Of a stretch of 64,000 bases of DNA, positions 39,701 through 58,603 are shown one piece after another (the stretch's first letter is position 1; each line of letters opens with the position of its first letter). The notes beneath the pieces were generated by a model. That model made no database searches. It saw only the letters and a program-made list of their open reading frames with translations, and was not told the DNA's origin. This DNA comes from Malurus cyaneus samueli. Lineage: Eukaryota; Chordata; Aves; Passeriformes; Maluridae. The DNA is taken from assembly GCA_009741485.1 (NCBI GenBank), contig CM019219.1:30802288-30866287 (forward strand), read 5' to 3'. The translations under genes and the position numbers were made by a program.

Positions 39701-42417
39701 CAGGGCTGTTTAACACCAGTAACGAAAACTACAGAAAAATGAGTGTCCTGATGACACAGATGAGAGGATTTCTAAGCAAGTCCTGACAGGGATTTGCTGC
39801 TTTACCCCTACAGAAACTGCCCTTCCTGAATCCAACTGCAATGGAAAGGGAGCAGCTTCTGGGTCATGAAGCTGCTGCCTGGGGAACCACTGAAAGATTC
39901 CTCTATTTTTGAGTGCTGCCAGTGTGCAGAATGGCAGTTCCCAGTTCAGCAGGAATGGGGAAAATTCAGAATCCCTGGAGACCCCAGTCCAGTACTAACA
40001 GGCACATTCTCTTTACTGGGAGCAATGAAACACTGCGTACACGTGAATCCAAATGAGACAGACTTGGAACAGACAGAAAAGCCAAATGTGCTGGCTGTGA
40101 GCAGCTACACTAATGCCAAAGCAGCTCCACAAAAGGACACACTCAGCCAGGATACAGGAGGATCTTCCCTTGGATTGCCCTCTGCTTTCAAAAGCACAAG
40201 CTTCGTTTCCCACACGTGTTTTTTCCCCACTCTACATTTACTTCCTCACACCTGTAACTGAGAAGCACCACAGAGCAGACCTGGTTCCAAGAGCAGCACC
40301 AACACCCCTTGTTTGGGTTATTGCTATTTGGTTTTTTATTGAAAGCAAAGCAGGCATTACCTTCCGGAGGTCACCCCCCGAGCAATATTCCATGGCCAGG
40401 AGTGGAACATCATTAACGAGGAAGTTCATCTCCTCAGGGACCTCACAGGCTCTCACGACATTGGGATGGTTCAGCCTAAGCACACGGAGAGGAGGATGAA
40501 AATTCTGACTCCTCTTGGGAGAATGAGACAAGAGATTGCAATCCAATCATGTACTATGTTTCAGGGACAGCTGGTTCCCCAATTGTATCCTTGCTCACTC
40601 TTCAACTGGTACCTGTAAGTATCCAGGTGCAAAAAATCCATACCTTGGGAATTCACAAACCAGCGATGAGCTGAAAAGATGTGTCAAAATTTAGGTACAG
40701 GACTTTGGTGATGGGGATCCAAGCTCAAGTTCTGGATTCTTGGCAAAGTCATTACGTGTGTGTGTGTGTGTGTGCCCTCCTGCATGTGGGAACAGATTCC
40801 CCCAGCCCAAGGGTTTCACAGGAATCCCTTAACACATGTGACTGCACCAGGCAGCTGAGAGCCACAAAGAGAAGGATTCACTTCTGCAACTGAATTTAAG
40901 CAGCTGCTTCCTGACTCTCTTAAACACATGCTACTCTTGGGAATACATGACACAGTCAGAAGGAAATGAAAGCACATTATTTGTCTACACCTTCCAATGC
41001 CTCTGGAAGCCACTGCAAGAGCAGGTGGTGGCTCAGTGCTTGTTTTCAGCAACCAAATCAGAGGTCGCCAAGCCTTGACTTACAAATTCAGGCTCCCCTC
41101 AAGTGGTTTCCCCCAAAGGCAGGGCACTCAGTGAGCGGGTGAGAGTGACAAAGTGACAGTAGCAGCTCAGAAAAGCCCTGAACAGCAGGGGCACTGGAGG
41201 CCTTGGGGAGGAAAACTCAGAACATCCCTCCTCCCACCTGTGAGACAGAGGATTTCCTGCTCCGGGATATCTCTCAAGGAAGCAGTTCTGTGAGACCCCA
41301 ACACCCAGGGGCACCCCCCCACATCCATAAAGCCAGAGTTGTCCAGCTGTGGTTCACCTGCTGGAGGGAGGGTGGGCAGCACAGAGTATGGACTTGCTCA
41401 CAAAAAAGTGTAAGGAGAATTTATTCTTTACATTCGGCAACGTGACATAAAAAAAAGCAATACCAGGATCTCAGGCTGCTAAATCAAAAACAAACGTACT
41501 GCGGGGTATGAGAACACAAGGGTGTTCCCAAGTCACAACATCAGAACTCAGCCCACAGGGTGGTGTGAGTTTGGTGGAATTTTGGGTGAGTGAACAGTCC
41601 AGCCAGCACAACAGGGCAGGGGGCTCGGGGATCACCAGCTCCCAAGCCAAGGCATGAACTGGGACACCTTGGGATGAGAGAGAAACCGGCACAGGGCCGC
41701 CAGGTGATGGGGCTCCAGGGGCTGAGTCCCGGCCGCCTCCACTCCCGAGCTGCTTCAGCAGCCGAGGTACCAGCTGTCCCCACAGCACGGTCCCATCTCC
41801 CCAGCCGGTGCAGGGGCTGACCCGCAGCACTCCCCTCTCCCAGCCAGTCCATGGACTGACCCCCGGCTGTCCCCTCTCCTGCTCAGTTGAGGGGCTGACC
41901 CCCAGCTGTCTCTTCTCCTGGTGGGTCCGGTGGCTGACCTCCAGCTGTCCCCTCTCCCGGCCAGTCCAAGGACTGAGCCCCGGCTGACCCCTCTGTCTGG
42001 CCAATCCAGGGGCAGACCCCGGCTGTCCCCTCTCCCTGTCTGTCCAGTGCCGCCGTGCCGTGCCGTGCCGAGCAGAGCAGAGGGGAGCCGGCCCGCCCGC
42101 ACTCACTTCTTCATGATGTCGATCTCGTGACACCAGCGGTCCTTGTTCTTGACACTGAGCTCCAGCCGGCACGACTTGATGGCCACGCGGTCACCCGAGT
42201 CCTGCGGGACACAGCGCCGTCAGCAGCCCCGGCCCGGCCGTGCCCTCCCCGCCGCCCGGCCCGACCCCACCTGGTGCTGGTACAGGCACACGTTGCCGAA
42301 GCCGCCGGTGCCCAGGCGGTCGCGCATCTCCCAGGGCCCGCAGGCGCCGGCGATGCCCGCGCAGCGCCGCCCGCGGGGCGCGCTCGCCGGGCGGGCGCGG
42401 GGGCGCCCCCGCTCCAT
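27710..42417 (-). CDS. CHUK: IKK-alpha (inhibitor of NF-kB kinase subunit alpha)
   Basis: Serine kinase of the IKK complex; phosphorylates IkB and, in the non-canonical pathway, p100. Twenty-one exons, high to low: 42417-42271, 42201-42107, 40475-40361, 38916-38847, 38214-38126, 37862-37773, 37568-37444, 37054-36947, 36635-36500, 35749-35555, 35210-35108, 34108-33985, 33534-33383, 32537-32476, 31505-31396, 30032-29983, 29862-29766, 29372-29225, 28887-28748, 28432-28336 and 27736-27710. The total is 2280 nt, 759 codons plus stop (human 745). It shows the glycine loop GTGGFG (36-41), the catalytic lysine in VAIK (58), HRD (156-158), DLG in place of DFG (179-181) and activation-loop serines in GSLCTSF (190, 194). 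The ubiquitin-like and scaffold/dimerisation domains follow, and the C-terminal NEMO-binding motif FDWSWL is in the last exon. The extra 14 residues all precede the glycine loop. Confidence 0.97.
27955..28255 (+). mobile_element. CR1 LINE 3' fragment
   Basis: Forward CR1: TTATTCAGCCTGGAAAGCTC, GGACAAGGGGGAATGGCTTC, GAGGCCCTGGCACAGGGTGC and GGAAGTGTCCCAGGCCGGGC. In the last CHUK intron. Confidence 0.8.
28888..36499 (-). other. CHUK introns 9-18, mostly unremarkable
   Basis: Introns between the exons listed for CHUK. They are AT-rich and hold one CR1 piece (33615-33735) and poly-T/A runs. I recognise no RNA gene or other coding sequence. Confidence 0.5.
33615..33735 (+). mobile_element. CR1 LINE fragment
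   Basis: Forward CR1-like words GAGCACTGGCACAAGCTGCC, CAGAGGGGTTGTGGAGTCTC and CTTGGAGATATT, in a CHUK intron. Confidence 0.7.
38917..40360 (-). other. CHUK intron 3, no further feature
   Basis: About 1.4 kb, AT-rich, with a poly-T run near 39317-39328. No repeat family, RNA gene or exon recognised. Confidence 0.5.
40756..40774. repeat. (GT)n microsatellite
   Basis: Uninterrupted GT dinucleotides, about nine units, in CHUK intron 2. Confidence 0.95.
41790..42050. repeat. CHUK: Minisatellite of about 42 bp in CHUK intron 2
   Basis: Around six imperfect units built on GGGGCTGACCCCCAGCTGTC and CCCTCTCC with AGCCAGTCC. It lies about 60 bases downstream of exon 2, inside the GC-rich promoter-proximal region. 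Confidence 0.8.
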
Positions 42418-42497
42418 GCTCGGCCCGCTCGCTCCGGCACTCCGCCCGATCCGGCTCACGGCCCGGAGCCGCCCGCGCCCGCCGCCGCAGCGCCGCC

Positions 42498-50608
<8,111 letters not shown>

Positions 50609-50815
50609 CACGAACACTCCTGACCCGAAGCTCCCGCCACTTCCTGGGGCCGCTCAAGCGCTCCGCCCTTCGGGTGTTCGCCCAAAGCGCTCGCCACTTC
50701 CGGGTGTTCCGCCCAAAGCGCTCCGCCGCTTCCCGGGTGTTCCGCCCAAAGCGCTCCGCCGCTTCCCGGGTGTTCCGCCCAAAGCGCTCCGCCAGTTCCC
50801 AGGTGGGCGTGCCCG
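50609..50815 (-). promoter_or_regulatory. CWF19L1: CWF19L1 promoter with a 33-bp tandem repeat
   Basis: Upstream of the start codon at 50608, a 33-bp unit (CGGGTGTTCCGCCCAAAGCG followed by CTCCGCCGCTTCC) recurs four to five times from about 50632 to 50800. Most units carry an ETS-type CTTCCGGG or CTTCCCGGG. The array runs into the N gap. A second copy is at 55410-55590. Confidence 0.8.
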
Positions 50816-50840
50816 NNNNNNNNNNNNNNNNNNNNNNNNN
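50816..50840. other. 25-N assembly gap
   Basis: Exactly 25 N, separating the CWF19L1 promoter repeat from the truncated last exon of the inverted DNAJC9 copy. Confidence 0.99.
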
Positions 50841-53027
50841 AAACGCAGCCAGGAAGTTATCCATTTTCCTTTCTCGATCTCTGCTTCGGCTCTAGCGAAG
50901 GGGAAAAGAAAACCAATCAAACTCAAACCTTTTATAACTTCCCAATACAGATTATCCTAGTGAAGACTGATAACTACACAAGATACTGGAATATAGTAAA
51001 CAAGGAATACAAGCACAGAAAGTTTAGTATAATCTTAAAACTCCCTGTAAAACGCCTAAAACGCGAAGTTAAAGTATTTCAAGTGCTTATCATAACTTTG
51101 TAAATTAAAAAAAAAACATAGGCAATATAAATCTATAAGTACTCTGATTCTAATTAAATTAAAGTACACAGTTAACATTAAGGCCAGGTTTTAACCTCAG
51201 GAACTCAGAAGAGTTGCAAGGATCCAAAATCAAAGACACTCAGGGAAAACACAGTTATAAGCCAGTAAAAAGGTTATCTTCAATAAACTGAAAAAGCCTT
51301 ACTTTAATCAGCGCTTGCAAGTCATTTTCTCCACCAAGGCCGAGTTCATCTTTAGTCTTTTTTGCCTCTTTAGCTTCTTTTTCTGCCTAAATGAAGCAAA
51401 CAGGTTTGTTTTTTTTTTTTTAAATTTTGTGCATGTACCTGACCAAGTCTCACAGGAGTTACCAAATGGGTTTTTTTGCATCTGTGTACGAACAGCTGCA
51501 GGGAAGCACAAAAGGGTTTCCAAGTTTGGCCACAGATGAGGAATAAGGCAAAGGGAAGCCCGTTATGGTTCTACCATTTAGCAGAGCAGGAAGTTTTTTT
51601 TGCTCTCTTCACATGCTGAATGTGATGTTTGGCCCTGTCCCTGTTCCCACTTTTTTGTCTCTGATAACACATTAACTAAAGATTACTGTGAAGTGCATGA
51701 ACGTCGTAGCAAAGTATCCAAAGTCCATTCGCTCAGAGCATTTCACACTTGCCAAAGTCAACCAACAATGATTTTCACCACTTAGTTGTTTTTGTTAACA
51801 TCCATGCAACTGCAGCATGCTGTAGATAAATCAGGGACAGCTAAGCTGTAGTAAGCTGTTGTGTATAACAATGAAATAAAGAAGTAGAAAAGTCTTTCAC
51901 AATGATTTGAGGTGTGGGGTGATGAACACAGGCAACCAGGTATGAACACCAAGGTGTGTAACCCAGCAATCCTGTGACAAATACCCTGGGAACAGTGTCA
52001 TTTTTGCCAAGGGAGATTCAAAAGTTATGGTAAACAGTTGATGTGACCTACCCGCTTTCTTCTGGACATCATCTTCTGCTTCGACTCCTTTACGAAAGCC
52101 TTGAAGGATGGGAGCTCCCCCGAGTTGATGCCTTCCTGTATCATCTCCCGTATCCTGGGCTCATCTGTGTAGTCCACACACATCACAGACTCCATGATCC
52201 GATCCATGTCACCCTTGAAATTCAGGTATGCTGCCTTCACATCAGCCAGCTCTTCCGCCGAGTTTTTATAGTTCTTGTGGAAGTCTTCGATGTCTTTCAC
52301 AGTGACCTGGGGCAATGAAGTGACGTTTGTGAGTTATAGGGCTTGCTCACCAGGAGGATTTCAGAGGAAAAAACACATAAAGCCAAACAATGCTTCTGTC
52401 TCCCAGCCCATCCCGTTCTCACCTTGAAGAGCAGCTGCCAGTACTCCAGCCAGTCCCGCCCGTCCTGCAGCGCCTCGGCGTCCTCGTCCACCATGCCCGT
52501 CTCATCGTACACCGTGCGCTGCTTCTCGTCGCTCAGCACGGCGTACACCTTGCCCAGGATCTGCGGGACGCAGGGGTCACCCGGGGGATGGTCAGTGGGA
52601 TGGTCATCAAGGGGTGGTGGGTCAGTCTCTCAGGGTCTGTTAACTGGGATTCAGTCACTTGGGGAAAAGTAATCAGTCACTTGGGGGGTGGTGGGTCGCT
52701 TCACTCGGGGAATGGTGGGGTGGGGGGTCAGCCCGGTGGGTTGGTCACCCGGGGCGGTGGGTCGCTCTCACTCAGTTGCCGCCGCCGACCCCTTCCCTCC
52801 TCCCTCTGGTCTCTTCTTCCCCTCCTTCCCTTTCTCCACCGTCCCCTCACCTGACGACGCGTGGCCTCCTCCTTCTGCTCGGGCGGGACGCGGTCGGGGT
52901 GCAGAGCGCAGCGAGGCGCGGTGATAGCCGCGGCGGATCTCTTGCGAAGCACGCCCCCGCCGCACGCCCACACGCCGTACAGGTCCGCGGTGCCGAACGC
53001 GGCCTCGCACTGCTGCGGCAGCGCCAT
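50841..53027 (-). CDS. DNAJC9: DNAJC9 J-domain co-chaperone, inverted copy A
   Basis: Nuclear J-domain protein; HSP70 co-chaperone that also binds histone H3-H4. Exons in this copy: 1 (53027-52851), 2 (52560-52423), 3 (52306-52052), 4 (51386-51303) and the start of exon 5 (50891-50841), which holds KMDNFLA and is cut by the gap. Exons 2, 3 and 4 are clean (46, 85 and 28 codons) and match human DNAJC9, for example [17 protein letters not shown]-like [19 protein letters not shown] and FVKESKQKM. Exon 1 is damaged relative to the other copies: 3 bases lost near the donor, 1 gained and 1 lost internally, and several changed, so the J-domain is out of frame here. Read as an erroneous inverted copy of a single gene. 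Confidence 0.85.
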
Positions 53028-53099
53028 CCCGCGCCGCCGGCACGATCCAGCACCGTCCTTCCCGCCCAGCCCGCTCTCGGATGCGGATCCGCGGCTGCG

Positions 53100-53790
53100 C
53101 CGGGCGGGAAGAGCCCGTCGGGGGAAGCTGAGGGGCGGTGCCGGCGTTTAAGAGAGGCGGTGGGCCGCTCCGTCGGGAGAGGCTGAGGGGCGTGTCGCTG
53201 AGGGGCGATGGTGGAGGGCGGCGCTGCGAGAGCAGGCGGGGGGACAGACATGTTGGTGGGAGGCTGAGGGGCGGCGCCGCTGAGGGGAGGTGGGGGAACG
53301 GCCGTGTTTGAGGAGCCGAGGGCGGAGCCGCGAGAGGAAGCTGTGGGACGGCCATGTTGGAGGGAGGCTGAGGGGCGGTGTCGCTGACGGGGGCGCGGGG
53401 ATCTCCATGTTGGAGAGAGGCTGAGGGCGGTGTCGCTGACGGGGCGCGGGATCTCCATGTTGGAGAGAGGCTGAGGGGCGGTGTCGCTGAGGAGAGGCGC
53501 GGGGTTCTCCATGTGGTGGAAGCTGAGGGCGGCGCCGCTGAGGAGAGCGCGGGGATGTCCATGTTGGTGGGAAGCTGAGGGCGTGTCGCGACGGGAGGCG
53601 AAGGCGCCGCTGTTGTGAGAGGAGGGCTTGACGATGCGGCGACACCGCTGAGGGGAGGCGGAGGAGCCGCTATCGTGAAGGGAGGCCTTGCCGATCCGGC
53701 GGCGCCGCTGAGGGGAGGCGCGGGGCCCGCCATGTTTGAGCGAGGCTGAGGAGCGGCCCCGACGAGCCGAGCGGCCGCTCTAGCCGCTTG
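53100..53790 (-). repeat. DNAJC9: DNAJC9 promoter minisatellite, copy A
   Basis: About ten units of roughly 60 bases; on the minus strand they read CTCAGCGGCGCCGCCCCTCA then GCCTCCCACCAACATGG. It matches 57890-58500 and 62780-63410, with unit-level losses. Confidence 0.8.
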
Positions 53791-54084
53791 GAGCCCTGGG
53801 GATGGCGGGGACGCCTTCGTGGAGTAACTTTCATGTTCTGCTGGAGTTGATGGGATCGGGCCGGGAGCGAGGCAGGAGCGGGGCACAGCCCGGCCAGTCA
53901 CGGTGCATCGGGGTGCCCTCGCCGCCTCTGTGACGCGCTGGAGCCGCCGGGGAGCGCGGCCTCCTGCCCGCGACAGCCGCGTGTGCCTTGCTACAGTTAC
54001 TGTCAGTAAAAAAATGCAAGGGGCTCCTCCTCGGCTTCCACCTTCCCGCCGGTAAACAACCAGCTTCCCTGGCTTTTGGGAGTG

Positions 54085-54245
54085 GGGAGGCCTGGCACAG
54101 AGTGCCCATAAGCTGTGGCTGCCCCTGGATCCCAGCCAGGCAGGTGGATAATTTGGATGAGTGTGGAGGTCTCCCTGCCCATGGCCGGCTGGAACTGGGT
54201 GGTTTTAAGGTCCCTTCCAACCAAACCGTTCCATTGTTTTGTGGT
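54085..54245 (+). mobile_element. CR1 LINE 3' fragment upstream of DNAJC9, copy A
   Basis: GTGGGGAGGCCTGGCACAGA, AGCTGTGGCTGCCCCTGGAT and AAGGTCCCTTCCAACCAAAC. The same insertion appears reversed at 57385-57560 and 62265-62450. Confidence 0.8.
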
Positions 54246-55405
54246 TCATTCAGGCCAGGTGAGAGGTAGAAAATAAAAGTTGTACTTTACATTTCTGATG
54301 CCTGTTGTTGAATTGTGAAATGTTTCAGTCCCGGTACCACAGAGGGAACAAACGCCAGCAGCACCACTGAGATTTCAGCTCTTGGTTACAGAATTCAGAT
54401 GGTAACATTGTAAAACTTTGATACATCTGATGCCCGAAAAAGGTCTAAAATAAAACCCATAGACCGGTGTCTAGCACTGAGTGAGTGGATCATTCCTCCT
54501 AACCACCTGCCTTTGCTTAGAATTGGCATGTATTTATACAGTAACATGGTGTAACATGAACATTGTCACTACACTCACCCTATATATGGGTACGGAATAC
54601 ATGATATCACAGTTTTAAAAGTGCGCCTGCATCATCCTCAATTCGGTGGTCGTGGGGGACTCCCTCTAATGAGATACCATCCTCTTCATCATGGTGGACT
54701 TTACACCTTTGTCTTCAAGGCATGCACAGTTGTGATGTTAATGGGTTTTTTTCCTAGTCCTCCAAGTCTTCATTTTCCATCTTTTTGCTGACTGTCTTGT
54801 GCCTCTGCCAAGTTCTCATTAGTGCTTTCTACTGTTCCTTGTTATAGATCTACCTGTCCACTTTCTTCAGAACTTTTTCTGATTTATGCTCAATAGTGAT
54901 TTCACTTATCTACGTACTAATCCAGCTGGTTGGATTACATCCAGCCGGTACACTATATGTTGCTAATACACTATAAAAAACTTATAAAAATATATAAAAA
55001 GCTATTATTGATAATATATTGAAAGCTATTACATTGTATATTATAATATGTAAAAGTTTTTACATGCTTATACTGATAATGTATTAAAAAGTTAGGGAAA
55101 GTTTTCAATCAATAGGCCTCATAAGCACCCTGTCACTTTGACATAAATCATAGGTATCAATATAAGATTTAATTTTTAAAATCCCCTATGAAAGGTGAAT
55201 ATTCAGTCATTTCTGAGACAATGGCTCCGCTCTTACCTCATCCCTCTACTACCTTCTCACGGGTTTTCCAAATTTAATGCCAACACTGACAGGAACACTA
55301 ACACAGCAGTTAAAGGACACAGCCACATTGAACATGCGTAATTCCTTGCGGACACCGGGATTTAAAACTTCCCGCTGATTCCAGCTCGTTTTGTCAGGCT
55401 TCGTG
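54246..55405 (-). other. Far-upstream DNAJC9 flank, copy A
   Basis: AT-rich sequence with TATATA/TATAAAA runs near 54975-55080. Its reverse complement is found piecewise at 56760-57385 and 61080-62265. No gene recognised. Confidence 0.7.
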
Positions 55406-55695
55406 CACCGAACACTCCTGACCCGAAGCTCCCGCCACTTCCTGGGGCACCGCCAAAGCGCTCCGCCCTTCCGGGTGTTCCGCCCAAAGCGCTCCGCCGA
55501 CTTCCCGGGTGTTCCGCCCAAAGCGCTCCGCCACTTCCGGGTGTTCCGCCCAAAGCGCTCCGCCAGTTCCCAGGTGGGCGGTGCCCGAGCCTGACAAAAC
55601 GAGCTGGAATCAGCGGGAAGTTTTAAATCCCGGTGTCCGCAAGGAATTACGCATGTTCAATGTGGCTGTGTCCTTTAACTGCTGTGTTAGTGTTC
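55305..55695. repeat. Local palindrome around a displaced CWF19L1 promoter repeat
   Basis: The left arm (about 55305-55397, reversed) and right arm (about 55589-55690, direct) share CCTGACAAAACGAGCTGGAA, AATCCCGGTGTCCGCAAGG and TTACGCATGTTCAATGTGGC. Between them, 55409-55578 repeats the CWF19L1 promoter array, including CGAACACTCCTGACCCGAAG, which begins beside the CWF19L1 start codon at 50608. Confidence 0.85.
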
Positions 55696-55697
55696 GT

Positions 55698-56757
55698 CTT
55701 GTGACTGTCGTTTTGGTGTGAGCGATATTATATCGGGAAGTCCAATATACCTTTCTGGTCCGTCCGACCATCCGTGTAGCTTACTTGGCGAGACATCATG
55801 GCAGGACGGCTGGGTACGAGGGCGCATTGGACGGCAATGGTCGTCTCAGAGACGTATTGACCTGACCTTCATTGTATTCTCATCTCCTGTATGGGCGCTA
55901 GTCGGCGACCTCGTGCAGCCTAGCTGAACTCGGGTCTTTATTGAGTTTCTGTATTTGAACACATCATCACCTCTGCCGTCCGGGATTGTCTTCGGCCGAT
56001 AGACTGCAGAGGCGCGCTGCGCCACGACGCGTTTTAGCTGATATATGTGCTGGTCTTACGACAAGTCAGCTAACCACAATGGACCCGCATTGGTCGCTAT
56101 GCGTGACCCGCGCTACGGTTGCCGTGACCATCCTGCTGTGCCTATAATCGCATCCCGTTCCATTCTCCAGCTCTCGATGGACTTGGCGAGAGGGCTCACC
56201 GCTGACGGTATCACTTCCGGTCGCATCTCTCTTCGCGTGTCTCCGACGTCTTCATACTGTCTCTGATGATGGTGTCAGTGTAGGCAGCTGCATTGATTTT
56301 CATGACACTCATCTATAGGAGATAATTTTCACAGTTTCAAGTCTTCATCTCTCATTTTTACCTTTGTCAACGCTGTATACTCGTCTCCGGTGACCAGAGA
56401 TATTTGATCGAGGCTTCTTTGATTGCAAAACCATTGTGTCTCACCTTGTACCTTGTGTGTAACACTCTCGTGCACGGGCTCTAGTGCCATGGTAAAACGA
56501 TCGTTTTTTACAGTGTATACATTTAAAATATGCATCAACTACTCCTCATATGTAGAGTCTTGTCACAACTACGCGTTGCAGTTAGTTACTCATTACTCCA
56601 CTACATAGACTTTTTATCAATATATTTTTTTTATAAGTTTTTAGTAGTGTCCTTCGAGCAAACTTATAGTGAATCTATAATGTACTCCAGGGCTTGGAGT
56701 CGATATCTCCACCGAGTCGGATATGAGATACGTTAAGAATAGAGTGATAAATCTAGA
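55698..56757. other. Sequence resembling unpolished, error-rich read
   Basis: After GTTAGTGTTC the text departs abruptly from the 61192 counterpart and becomes CpG-rich and random-looking. It converges again on the known flank near 56615-56690 (for example TATAAGTTTTTAGTAGTGT against TATAAGTTTTTTAATAGTGT). It is clean from about 56758. No coding or RNA feature can be trusted here. Confidence 0.65.
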
Positions 56758-57384
56758 CTAATTGCAGGCACTCATAAATCAGAAAAGTTCTGAAGAGTAG
56801 ACAGGTAGATCTATTAAGAACGGTAGAAGCACTAATGAGAACTGGCAGAGGGCAAGACAGTCAGCAAAAAGATGGAAAATGAAGACTTGGAGACTAGAAA
56901 AAAAACATAACATCACAAACTGCATGCCTGAAGACAAAGTAAAGTCCATGATGAAGGATGGTATCTCATAGGGGAGACCCACCACCAATTGAGGATGAAC
57001 ACGGCACTTTAAACTATATACATGTATTTCGTCCCATATTAGAGGTGTAGTGACAATGTTCATGTTACACCATGCTTACTGTATAAATACATGCCAATTC
57101 TAAGCAAAGGCAGGTGGTTAGGAGGAATGATCCACCACATCCAGTGCTAGACACCGGTCTATGGGTTTATTTTAGGCCTTTTTCGGCATCAAAATGTATC
57201 AAGTTTTACAATGTTACCATCTGAATCTGTAACCAAGAGCTGAAATCTCAGTTGGTGCTGCTGGCGTTTGTTCCCTCTGTGGTACCGGGACTGAAACATT
57301 TCCACAATTCAACAACAGGCATCAGAAATGTAAAGTAACAACTTTTATTTTCTACCTCTCACCTGGCCTGAATGAACCACAAAA

Positions 57385-57560
57385 CAATGGAACGGTTTGT
57401 GTTGGAAGGACCTTAAACCAACCAGTTCCAGCCGTGCCATGGGCAGGGAGACCTTCCACTACTCCAGGCTGCTCCAAGCTTATCCAACTGCCTAGGATGG
57501 GATCCAGGGGCAGCCACAGCTTCTATGGGCACTCGTGCAGGGCCTCCCCACTCCCAAAAG
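57385..57560 (-). mobile_element. CR1 LINE 3' fragment upstream of DNAJC9, copy B
   Basis: Reverse complement of 54085-54245: AACCAGTTCCAGCCGTGCCA, GGGCAGGGAGACCTTCCACT and CAGGGGCAGCCACAGCTTCT. Confidence 0.8.
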
Positions 57561-57889
57561 CCAGGGAAGCTGGTTGTTTACCGGCGGAAGGTGGAAGCCG
57601 AGGAGGAGCCCCTTGCATTTATTTTACTGACAGTAACTGTAGCAAGGCACACGCGGCTGTCGCGGGCAGGAGGCCGCGCTCCCCGGCGGCTCCAGCGCGT
57701 CACAGAGGCGGCGAGGGCACCCCGATGCACCGTGACTGGCCGGGCTGTGCCCCGCTCCTGCCTCGCTCCCGGCCCGATCCCATCAACTCCAGCAGAACAT
57801 GAAAGTTACTCCACGAAGGCGTCCCCGCCATCCCCAGGGCTCCAAGCGGCTGAGAGGCGGCCGCTCGGCTCGTCGGGGCCGCTCCTCAG

Positions 57890-58500
57890 CCTCGCTCAAA
57901 CATGGCGGGCCCCGCGCCTCCCCTCAGCGGCGCCGGGATCGGCAAGGCCTCCCTTCACGATACGGCTCCTCCGCCTCCCCTCAGCGGTGTCGCCGCACGT
58001 CAAGCCCCCTCTCACAACAGCGGCGCCTTCGCCTCCCGTCAGCGACACCCCTCAGCTTCCCAACATGGACATCCCCGCGCCTCTCCTCAGCGGCGCCGCC
58101 CTCAGCTTCCCACCAACATGGAGAACCCCGCGCCTCTCCTCAGCGACACCGCCCCTCAGCCTCTCTCCAACATGGAGATCCCGCGCCCCGTCAGCGACAC
58201 CGCCTCAGCTCTCTCCAATGGAGTCCCCGCGCCCCCTCAGCGACACCGCCCCTCAGCCTCCCTCCAACATGGCCGTCCCACAGCTTCCTCTCAGCGGCTC
58301 CGCCCCTCAGGCTCCCTCAAACACGGCCGTTCCCCACCTCCCCTCAGCGGCGCCGCCCCTCAGCCTCCCACCAACATGTCTGTCCCCCCGCCTGCTCTCG
58401 GCAGCGCGCCCCTCCACCATCGCCCCTCAGCGACACCGCCCCTCAGCCTCCTCCCGACGGAGCGGCCCCACCGCCTCTCTTAAACGCCGGCACCGCCCCT
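57890..58500 (+). promoter_or_regulatory. DNAJC9: DNAJC9 promoter minisatellite, copy B
   Basis: Tandem units of about 60 bases immediately upstream of the start codon at 58604. Each pairs a GC-box-like GCCCCTCAGC stretch with a CCAACATGG or AAACATGGCGG motif resembling the YY1 core (AANATGGC). No TATA box. Confidence 0.65.
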
Positions 58501-58603
58501 CAGCTTCCCCCGCGGGCTCTTCCCGCCCGGCGCAGCCGCGGATCCGCAGTCCGAGGCGGGCTGGGCGGGAAGGACGGTGCTGGATCGGTGCCGGCGGCGC
58601 GGG

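Noticed and set aside
52768..53901. Proline/serine-rich open frames over the DNAJC9 promoter (also 57525-58857 and 62460-63741)
   Set aside because: They follow the GC-rich promoter minisatellite in all frames and join J-domain exon sequence only by chance of an open reading frame.
55718..56265. Short open frames in the CpG-rich stretch that could suggest a foreign or bacterial insert
   Set aside because: No recognisable protein. The stretch is bounded by homologous avian flank and looks like read error. A nucleotide search should be run to exclude contamination.
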